In this document: in pieces, positions 55,645 through 64,000 of the stretch | Layout: each line of letters begins with the position of its first letter | How positions within the stretch are numbered: the stretch's first letter is position 1 | The notes under the pieces: generated by a model | Databases searched by the model: none | Seen by the model: only the letters and a program-made list of their open reading frames with translations | What the model was told of the DNA's origin: nothing | NCBI GenBank assembly: GCA_027475525.1 | Contig: JAMWFC010000107.1 | Span: 62,001-126,000, forward strand | Source of the DNA: Macrolepiota albuminosa | Taxonomy: Eukaryota; Basidiomycota; Agaricomycetes; Agaricales; Agaricaceae | Direction of reading: 5' to 3' | Length of the DNA: 64,000 bases | Translations under genes and position numbers: made by a program

Positions 55645-58551
55645 TTACGCAGACGGCGGACGCGACAACTTGCGAGCCGTATCAATCCTCATCTCAGTGT
55701 CGACGTTAACCGAGGATGATGAGGCAACGGGACCCGACAATGTTGAGGCCGTAGGAGCCTGAACTGACGTGGAAGGGTGTGACGGAGAGGGGGGATATGG
55801 CCCGTGTCGAGAACGTCGTTGCCACAAATCTCGACGGTTGGGGTTCATCTCAACAGGATAGTATAGGCCACTTTCAAGGTACTCATGACCTTGAGATAAT
55901 TCTCGGACAAGCAATGCGTGAAGACGAATCATATCGTCATCCGTGGGCAGTCACCAGTCATCCCACCGTGCGATGGCCGGGGGCTCTCCATAGATGTCCA
56001 GTTGACGATGACGTTCATCGTCGACATCGCGGAACTGATCAATGGAGGCAGTGGCCGCAAGAAACTGATTTTCGAGATAGACCATGCCAAAGGTATAGGC
56101 GTGATCTACCCACTCTACAGGTACGTGGTTGGCTATCATAGCCCGAAGCACGTCAGCATTGGTTATGTTGACGGCGTTAGCCACGTCAAAGTATGGGGGC
56201 CGGAACTGGACATCAGTCCAGGTTATTGATACGAAGGGCATGCTAGGGTTGGTGGTGTCGTAATCCACGACCGCCTCTCGATACAGTCCAGGACACGCGA
56301 TAATCAAGGCCAACAGCCTTGCAAAGCGTCCTCGTGCTCTTCCTGAGGGAGACAGTCCACAAGTAAGGGCGTGGCCCAAAAGAGTACGCCAGTGAATGTG
56401 ATACGCTCAATCCACTGCAATGCCGTACACGGAGTTCATCATTCCTGGTCGACAGAAGTAAAGTACATTCTGCACCAGCTTGTCCAGATCAAAGGTGAAA
56501 CGTACACCTTCGGAATCAAACCCGGTAAGCATGAAAAACGGTCTCCCAGCTCGGTCCTTCCATCGCAGGTACCCGTCGGGAGTCGGCATGACCACAATGT
56601 TCATGTGGCATGACAAAAGATCTAGAGGGGGCAAAATGTGTTCGTACTCTGGTGTACACACCAGAGCCATCGTCCTATCCCTCAGTGTAGTATAATAGTT
56701 AATGGTAGTAGGCTTCAGTGCGCATCGCCACTGACTTGAACTTGTTCTGCGAGAGCTCATAGAGCTTTCGCAACTGCTGGGGATTCATCAGAAATCCCCT
56801 CGGTACCACCCGGTCCAACTCCTTCGAGGTATGATAGTACCTCTCTTCTTTCTCTTCCTCGTGCATTTTCGTGGCCAAGGCTTCATTGCTCACGAATACC
56901 ATATTTGTGAGTCGGGAGTAGTAAAAGTGGCAGTCGAGTGCCCTGCCGTAGAACCAATTTGACCGCTCCACCGACGTCCCGCTGATGAACACACCTAGGC
57001 TATCAGGAATACGGCCTGTGGCCTGCTCCTCCCAGTCTTTGTCAACCTTTGTCTGCCGGGCAGCCTCATGCTTCATCCTGGCCTCTCTCTTGCGTTTTTT
57101 GTCTAAACGCACTCGGCGTTTAGCGGGGGTCTCTCCTTCTGAGGGGGTCTCGTATGACGACTCCCCGTAATCACTCCCATCGCTCAGTTCATCCAGACCG
57201 AGCGCCGCTAACGACAGGAGTTGCCCTTCTGCTTTGGCGTCCGTTCTCGTGTCTTTTATGAGGACCGCGGACGCATACGCTCGCAGTGGTGCCTCAAACT
57301 GCACCACTGCTCCGAACCGCATTACCACTCTACCTGCTCCTCGAGGGACATCTGCTCCAAACTCCACTTCCGACAGGACCACCTCATCCTGCCGCTTTGT
57401 CCCTGACTGCTGGGAGGGTGCATGTGTTGATGAGGACAATCCTCGTAAACTTGTGTCATCCTCCACGAGCTCATTGTGTAACTCGGACGGAAGCGGAGTG
57501 AGTTCTCCAGACTCCCGTACTTCAGTCTCCGGTACTGCATCCCGTGCTCTGAGGCATTTTGCCTCAGGTTGCTCTCCCAACGACGACAGATGCTTCTTCA
57601 TAGCGTTTGTGAATGTTTTGATTGTGTTGTCATTACGCTGCTGCAGCATAACGATCTCATCGAGCAGGCCCGTAATCACCACCTGAGCCACCGGATCCGC
57701 CAAAAATGCGGACTCCGGTGCAGCATAACGATCTCATCGAGCAGGCCCGTAATCACCACCTGAGCCACCGGATCCGCCAAAAATGCGGACTCCGGTGGCA
57801 CTCGCTGGCCGGCAGATATGAGGCGTCTCCAGACTGCCTCTGCCTGAGGGTCCAACACCTCCGACGGTGTTCCGATCTCTTTTCCTTTTCCTTTCTCCAC
57901 GTACGAGAAGCGCCGCGGAGATGGTGCATGACAGGGTGATGGAGAGGCCCGTCGAGGCGGTGTTTGAGGTCGGGGTTGACCTCGATTTTGCATCCTCACT
58001 GCCGGCTCATCCCGTCTGCGCCCAACCATTTCCTGAGGCCCGCCTCCTCATGCCCCGGTACTCCTCGGAGGCGATCGCCTCCGGTCTCTTCTATACGTCT
58101 CTCACGGGGGCAGCGTCCTTTCTCGCTGTCGTCAAGGTTGCACCACCTCGCTCTTCACTTGCTGTTGACGCCCTGCGTCATCGTCCACATCCATGGGTGC
58201 TACCTGTGGCGCAGTTAGTGCTTTCTCATCCGAAAGGAGTGTACTTGCACTCTGGGTCTGCATCTGCTGCATTGGCATTGGCATTCCCCACATAACCTGT
58301 CCCCCCATCTGCTGTCCAGGACCAGCTGGTCCTGGGAAGTACGGCATCTGGAAGAACAGCGGATAAAACTGCGGAGGTTGTCCAAATTGGGCTTGGTTCT
58401 GCCCAAACTGGGACACCACTGGATACAACGCCACAGTCGGCGTCGTTACAGGCTGCTGAATATTTTGCTGGTGGCGATCCCCCCCCCCTCCAGAACCCTG
58501 TGGGTTCTGAGGCTGCTGTTCACTGGTTGTACACTGGTAAGGGTACGACAT
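55645..58551 (-). pseudogene. Third ORF of family D (D3 copy), long conserved protein of unknown function
   Basis: Starts at ATG 58551 (MSYPYQCTT). Residues 1-135 are Gln/Pro/Met-rich; then come three TGA codons within about 90 bases (58131-58050) where CGA would be expected; then a Pro/Arg-rich part, a predicted helix (LDEIVMLQQRNDNTIKTFTNA), an acidic segment, a basic cluster (KKRKREARMKHEAARQ, 57100-57050), and a conserved block (LGVFISGTSVERSNWF, then TNMVFVSNEALATKM). The frame changes near 56700; the rest is in the frame of the ORFs at 56760-55645, with PGLYREAV, WVDHAYTFGMVYL and LDIYGEPPAIARWDDW. With lesions and the 77-bp duplication removed it is about 930 codons. No signal peptide or TM segment. 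Conserved with D2, so it was an element gene. Confidence 0.7.
57642..57795. repeat. 77-bp tandem duplication 20
   Basis: Copies start at 57642 and 57719; it splits the third ORF of D3 into two apparent ORFs. Collapsing it rejoins them in frame. Confidence 0.95.
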
Positions 58552-58781
58552 GGTACTATGAAAATGTCAACGTGTCGGTGGGAAAAAACACACTAAATTC
58601 CCCATCATCAGGTTATATAACCTGATCCGACCGTCAACTCTGCATCACGATCTGTATTATCTCATCTGATAGATCAATCTCTATCTTATCCATCTGGAAC
58701 AATCGTGATCCGATCCGGATCAGATACTCAGTTGATCCGAGATCCGACTAATCCGGCCTACATCTTATCACTGCCATCCAT

Positions 58782-60594
58782 CTAAGCACATGAGCGCTTA
58801 GCAAGCTGATTTGGGCGCTTCACACCCTGCAGTTCTAAGTACCGATCCAATGCTGCCAACTTGGCACATGTGTGGTACGACTCCCATGTTGTATCACCTG
58901 CACTCCATTGCACCTCGAATTCGAGGTGTGTTCCTTCCTGCCACCGATGGCCCAGGATGTCCTCAATGAACCATTCCTGTTTGTCACTGGCACCGAAATC
59001 ATATGGCTCAGGAGTCACCCGATTAGGGAACATAGCATCATCATTTGCATTATACCGCCTAAGTAACGATACATAGAACTTAGGCACAATCTGACGTGCT
59101 TGCAGAGCTGCTGGCAGCTCCAGAACATAGTTTGACGTGCTTGGTTCCGCGACCAAGACTCTGTACGGTCCAATGAATTTTGAACACAGCTTTCTCACCC
59201 TTCCTTTCGGAAGATTCAAGTTTTCCGTTGACAGGTACACTAACGTCCCAGGTGTTAGTTCTGGTTCTTCACTCCGCCTATCATTCGCATGTTGTGCCTG
59301 TATAACATGCGCGGTAATGATAGCGTCGTGTGCATTGGCTAGATTCACCAATGCTTGCTGTGCAAAGTCCTTCACCCCCTTGTGAATGACTCCGTCTGCC
59401 TTTAGTTCGCACAGCATGGAGGGCATGTAACCTCCATTGAGCTTGAACGGTGCATATTTTGTGGTCTCAGACACACTCGCGTTGATCGCGAACTCAGTTA
59501 GCGGTATTCTATCCACCCAGTTGTGTTGGTCCGGTCGGACCACCGTACGAAAGATCTGGGCAATACTTCTATTCACTCGCTCTGTCTGTCCATCCGTCTG
59601 TGGATGAAACGAGGTAGACATGAGTAGTTTAGCTCTCAGGAGCTTGTGAAGTCCTCGCCACCAGTGAGATGTAAACTTGGTGTCTCGATCACTCACAATC
59701 GAACTTGGAAGGCCATGTAGCCTTACAATCTCCTTCAAGTAGATCCAGGATAACGCAGATGCCGTGATGGTTGTGTGCACTGGTATCAAATGTACCATAC
59801 TAGTCATTCGGCAAATGACCACCCAAAGGTAGTTATACCCTTTGGACTCAGGGAATGGACCAACAAAGTCCATTTCAATGGAATCCCATGGCTTCGTCAG
59901 GATGGGCAGGGAATGCAACTTCCCTGCTGGCTTCCTATTGCTGGTCTTTGACCGCTGGCAGGCCTCGCAGGTCTGGCAGAACTGCAGGAATGCAACTTCC
60001 CTGCTGGCTTCCTATTGCTGGTCTTTGACCGCTGGCAGGCCTCGCAGGTCTGGCAGAACTGCATCTGAGGCCACCAGTACCATTGCCTCAGGTATTCTAG
60101 TGTTTTGTTGGTTCCAAAGTGACCAACAACCTCATGAGCTTCAGTGACAACCTTAGTGAGCAGTGTTCGGTCGTGTGGTAAGCACACCACGTTGTGCCCT
60201 CAAACATTCGTTATCTGGACTAGTTCTTTCTCATCCACGCTGAAGTGTGGATGGGCGTTTGCGTTCTGCCGGATTTCTGTGTAGAACGCATCGCGGCTAT
60301 AGCCCCTCATCACCTTCTGGAGGTACTCATCAGTTTGAGGGACAGGAGGGTTACGATACTCTCCTGTAGGCGATAACGCGTCAGTGAGCGTAATGTCATG
60401 GCTATCCGGTCCACGACTGCTTCCAGTCTCACTTTGGTGTGGCTTTGTCGCCTCTTTTTGCTGAGCCTGCTCTAGTTGCTCAGCCTCTATGTCGCAGCCC
60501 TCTTGCCACTCTTGCAGTCGTCGACTGCGTCGCAGTTCGGTAGCTTGCATAGCCCGAAGCTCGACCACATGCTCCTTCACCTCTCTGTAGCGAT
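58782..60594 (-). CDS. Integrase with HHCC zinc domain and chromodomain-like C-terminus (D3 pol 3' part)
   Basis: Catalyses insertion of element cDNA. Minus strand: a charged linker (60590-60200), then the zinc domain with H-H (EAHEVVGHFG) and C-C (CQTCEACQRSK) near 60140-60040, then the catalytic core with EMDFVG (59880), VSDRDTKF (59695) and QTERVNRS (59590), so the DDE triad is intact, then the GPYRVLVAEPS domain and a chromodomain-like end (EWFIEDILGHR, EVQWSAGDTTWESY; 58980-58860). Stop at 58782. The ORF 59918-58782 is open for 378 codons; the break between it and the zinc domain is the 77-bp duplication at 59910, plus a TGA near 60200. Once those are removed it would read as one protein. 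RNase H, expected just upstream, is missing. Confidence 0.85.
59910..60063. repeat. 77-bp tandem duplication 21
   Basis: Copies start at 59910 and 59987; it repeats the zinc-domain codons CQRSKTSNRKPAGKLH in the integrase. Confidence 0.95.
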
Positions 60595-60762
60595 TGTCAC
60601 GACCCCTCCCCTCCAGAACCTCCCTGGAGCCCCATCTGGGGACCCCTCTCATCGACCCCACAGCACGCCCCACCCCCACAGCTGCCGACGCTGCCATCAC
60701 ACGCATCAACGACCGCCATCAGCCAGCCCCCCGGGATCAACTGCCATCAGCAATCGGATCAC
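60595..60762 (+). repeat. 5' fragment of a family-C LTR inside D3 pol
   Basis: Begins TGTCACGACCCC and matches the first 165 or so bases of the LTR at 9819, ending at the CGGATCAC block. It joins directly to a reversed family-B LTR. Confidence 0.8.
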
Positions 60763-61103
60763 TGTAAGGGCGACCTCTAGAGGCTGTGGCTCAGTCACAC
60801 AGCTGGCAGAGGGAGATCCAAAGTGTATTAGAATATATACTGACAATATCAAGGTAGCTACTCACCTGGCAGAGGGAGATCCAAAGAGAACAAGTCTGGG
60901 GATTCCCTATGCCAGGTTGGACGCTTCTGGGGCCTCTGAAGCATGGGAAACAACTGTACAGTACAACAAAACCTTAAAAACTCGAAAATTGACTAACCAA
61001 ACAAGTGTGCAAACAAGGGAGGAAAACTCCGGACTTTAGAAGTCAGAAAGGCAAACTCCGGCTTATCTAAGCAGCCTGGAGCGGTGCTGAAGGGCCCACT
61101 AGT
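60763..61103 (-). repeat. Reversed family-B LTR fragment inside D3 pol
   Basis: Reverse complement ends CTCTAGAGGTCGCCCTTACA and reaches back to the GGGCCCTTCAGCA region; the outer U3 part is missing. RT sequence resumes right after it. Confidence 0.85.
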
Positions 61104-63997
61104 CCCACAAATCTTTGCACATCATTATAGTTACAAGGCACACACCATTTGCGTATGCGATCAATTTTGTCCTGGTCAGGGTGAATACCCTGACTATCAA
61201 TCTTGTGTCCGAGGCAATCCACTGTCTCGGCATATAGTTTGCATTTCTTCCACTTGAGGTATAGCAAGTTAGACCTCAGTCGCTCGAAAATGACACGAAG
61301 ATGCTCTTCGTGTTCTTCGATTGAATCGGAGTATATGAATATGTCGTCCAAATAGATATGGACGAACCTCCCGATAACATCCCGGAAGATGGAGGTCATC
61401 AACCTCTGAAATGTCGCAGGAGCATTGCAATCTCCTATCTGCATAATGTTGCTCACATATGTTCCCGTGATTGACGAGAACACTGTCTTTGGGATATCAG
61501 ACAAGCGAATTCTCACTTGCTCATACGCATCCGTCAGGTCAATTTTCGACCTGAACTTTGCTCTTGCCACATCTTCTTGAATCACTTCCTGATCCGGAAG
61601 TGGTGTCACGTCCTTTACGGTGTTGTCATTGCGTTGGCGTGCATCCAATGCCGTCCTCAATGTACCATCTTTCTTCGGAATGCACAATAGCGGAGCAGCT
61701 CGGGAGGCTGGTTGGGCCTCCCACCAGTGGGCTCTCAGCTACCGATTGGTCTTGTCTCGGAGCTGCTGCTGCAGCGCCATTGGACATCGAGGCAAATGAT
61801 ATTTATACACTTTAATCTCATCAATAAGGTTGATTTCATGGTTGACCTCATGCCAAGGAGGTAATTCCTCCTTGGTTCCGTTCAGGATATCCCCAAATTC
61901 CTGCTGCCACTGCAATCGTAGGTCCGGAATGTCCTCCTTCGTAAAACCACTGGTTTTACCTTTGCCCTTCTGGTCCACATCCTTGCGTGGATGCCCGGAC
62001 AGCTTTGCTTGTATGGCTGGGCGGCCATACTTCTCTCTGAGGGCAGTAATCCTCAGCTCACTGTCATCCGGCATGTGCAGTCGCACAGGCACTTCCTTCT
62101 TGCTTCTCTGCAACGTCACAGACAGTCCATCGAAGAACACCTCACTCGGCGGTGATATCTCGTCGTCACTAGCCTGATGATACAACTCCTCCTTCGATGT
62201 CCATCGTGGTCCATTCCACGCATACATTGATGCCACTAGATCATTCCACTCAGCAGGCATTTGTGGATCAAATGCCCATTCGAATGTGGGATGAGGTACT
62301 GGTCAATCCCAGATTGACCGATTTGTATGTGTGGAGGACGCCTCATCCTCCATCAGTCCTTGGTTGTCGTCATCTGTTACTAAGTCCTCGACCTTCACTT
62401 GCGATGATGTCAGTTGGCACTCTGTGCTTGCCGCATGCTGAGGCCGCTTGTCCTCAGACTTACTCTGCTTTTCACCCTTCATCTCCTTCATCTCGGGGCT
62501 CTCCCCCCTCTTCAGAGTACGTTCGTACTCTACAGCTTCGCTTTCCAGCATCAACACCGCCGGACTATCCATGGGCAAGCTCACACGAGCTTGCTCTTCA
62601 TCCTCTCCATCCTCAACCGTAGGCAATTTCTTGCCTCCATCTAGTCAGTGTCGCCTGACTAGCACTTTCTTCTCCTTGGCATGGTGTCAATGGAGACATC
62701 CATCGCCATTATCTATGGTCACTCGCACTGCAGGAATGGTGGTGCCATCCACCACTATCTCATTCTTCTTGAAGTTCAGCAGAACGTTGTGCTTCCTCAT
62801 ATATGGCGTGCCTATAATCATGTCGTAACGATCAAAGTTCGCCATGTCAAGGTACTCCCTTGTCCTTGATTTTGCACAGGCGATACTCGCCTGCATACCA
62901 AACTGTACCGCAGCTCGGCTGCCCACAGTACCCAATTGAAGGAGTAGTGGCTCCTTCAACTCACTGACAGAAATATCGTGCACTTGGCAAAACTGGGGTG
63001 TCACTCCAGTAGTCGTACTACCTGAATCCCACAATGTCCACGCCTTGTGGCCATTCACCTCAACATACGATGCCAGGCACTCCTTGTCCTCGTGCTTCAA
63101 CACCGGTCTCACCAGCTTCTCTGGAGCCTTGCGAAGGTGTACCTTATACACCTTAACATTGGCTGCTCCAATGGGACGGTCTAATGCGCTGGCCGGGTAG
63201 TCCGTCAGAGCTCCCATGAACTCTGAGTCTGACTCCCGGGCGTAATAATCGTTGTCGTATACGTCAACCTCCACGTATTCATCATCCGACAACTCCTCTA
63301 CCACAGAGGCGTTTTCATCCTCTGGTGCATCAGGTATGAGGTTCTCCACCTCATCGTCTTCCACATCAGGTTCATTCCTGGAGTCTATCCCTTCAGCATC
63401 CGGGATAGCAGTGTGTGCCACCCGTACATAGACACGTGGCTTACCCATAGGCTTTCCACCACCCACTGGGCATGCATTTGCAAAATGCCCAGGCTGACCA
63501 CATTTGAAGCACTTACTCGCCACAAAAGGGCGAGCTGCTTCAAACTTCGGTGGCCCAGTCAGTGTCGGCAATTTAGCCTCACCAGCAGCCTGATGCGGCC
63601 GAACACCCTCTCGGCGCAGACCTCTCTGAGCATCCTGTGCCAGTGCATCCCTACAATCCCCCGGCCAGTCGCTCCGGAAGCGTTGGTCTTGCTGAGGTGC
63701 TGCTCTTACCACAAACCTCGGGTTCATATTGCCCACCATCTCCTTTTGACGAGCCCAGAAGGTGCCTACCTTCCGAGGCTCGGCCTTGTTCACCGATCGA
63801 ACCTTTGAGCTATGTAGCCCAAAGTGTCGCGCTATTTTGTGGGCTTGCTCGTAGCGCAATGCATGCGCTACGAATTCCTCGACGGTATTTACTTCGGGTG
63901 ATAGTCCGTCATCACAAATGAGAGACTCTCTCATTGCGTCAGGTATCCCACGCAGGAAGGTATCAATCATTACCCAGTTGTCTGGGTAAATAGACAT
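61104..63997 (-). CDS. Gag C-terminus, protease and RT of D3 (one frame, four stops)
   Basis: A single minus-strand frame runs from beyond 64000 to 61104. Gag end: YPDNWVMIDTFLRGIPDA, LSPEVNTVEEFVAHALR, zinc knuckle CFKCGQPGHFANAC (63520-63479). Acidic linker with EELSDDEYVEVDVYDND (63300-63250). Protease with TLWDSGSTTTGV (63030-62995) and YDMIIGTPYMRKHN. A charged linker (62626-62303), then EELPPWHEVNHEINL. RT (61690-61105): LLCIPKKDGTLR, KIDLTDAYEQV, MQIGDCNAPATFQ and an intact YLDD (near 61350), ending at QRFVGLVG, where the LTR fragments cut it. In-frame stops at about 62685, 62640, 62302 and 61739 are explained by CGA to TGA or CAG to TAG. It is probably one polyprotein in the parent element. 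Confidence 0.85.
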
Positions 63998-64000
63998 ATT

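Larger units (their letters stand above)
55198..64000 (-). mobile_element. Family-D gypsy element D3, inserted in D2, continues past the window
   Basis: Minus strand: Gag/protease at the right edge, then RT, a deleted RNase H, integrase with chromodomain-like end, third ORF, polypurine tract and 3' LTR. CpG content is high compared with D1, D2 and D4, and long ORFs survive, so this is the youngest family-D copy here. Left target flank is GCAGC (55193-55197); the right end is outside the window. Confidence 0.85.

Noticed and set aside
55645..58551. Third ORF of family D as an envelope gene
   Set aside because: It is in the env position, but there is no signal peptide, TM segment or Cys-rich ectodomain; kept as unknown function.
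3308..60063. The 77-bp duplications as a new regulatory repeat, a mobile cassette or a CRISPR-like array
   Set aside because: The repeated sequences are unrelated to one another, occur once per site, and share only their length. That is a property of the assembly k-mer, not of a biological unit.
60476..61039. 187-codon plus ORF
   Set aside because: Runs across the C-LTR and reversed B-LTR fragments; similar peptides appear wherever that LTR is read backwards (for example 25191-25583, 28590-29036, 46516-46731).

Overview
This window looks like transposon-dense nuclear DNA from an Agaricomycete (mushroom-forming) fungus. The evidence is: a split seven-TM receptor-like gene with six introns of about 46-65 bp; relics of a KDZ transposase and of a DDE transposase type that is multi-copy in basidiomycetes; a fungal phospholipase D relic; and several families of chromodomain Ty3/gypsy LTR retrotransposons. 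No rRNA, CRISPR or prokaryotic gene organisation is visible. I cannot name the species.

Layout. 1-2.6 kb: minus-strand Gag of gypsy family D (copy D1). 4.6-14.8 kb: a DDE transposase gene split by a solo LTR, which is split by gypsy element A (7014-13962), which carries a solo LTR of family C (9819-10609). Target-site duplications (TSDs) record the order of events. 17-18.9 kb and 25.7-28.1 kb: non-coding dispersed repeats, including copies with pol III (tRNA-like) boxes. 19.2-23 kb: minus-strand KDZ transposase relic. 23.5-29 kb: solo LTRs. 29.2-36.5 kb: gypsy element B inside a reversed family-C solo LTR. 37.9-44.8 kb: the only host-like island, with a small membrane-protein candidate, a phospholipase D pseudogene, the seven-TM gene and a partial second copy of the phospholipase D 3' end. 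46.2-48.8 kb: truncated element B2. 48.8-64 kb: three family-D elements (D4 plus; D2 and D3 minus), D3 inserted in D2.

How the genes relate. Elements A and B are chromoviruses (Gag zinc knuckle, protease, RT, RNase H, integrase, chromodomain). Just after each 5' LTR lies an 11-base stretch complementary to a stretch inside the LTR, consistent with Tf1-type self-priming. Family D differs: after integrase and before the polypurine tract it carries a third long ORF, conserved between D2 and D3. Nearly all elements are broken, mostly by C-to-T or G-to-A changes (CGA to TGA, CAG to TAG, TGG to TGA), and each copy lacks something needed to move.

A technical signal overlies everything: 21 unrelated places carry a direct tandem duplication with exactly 77-base spacing. 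This is best explained as an assembly artefact (unmerged k=77 overlaps), and it breaks several reading frames. Anyone reading this annotation should collapse those duplications first.
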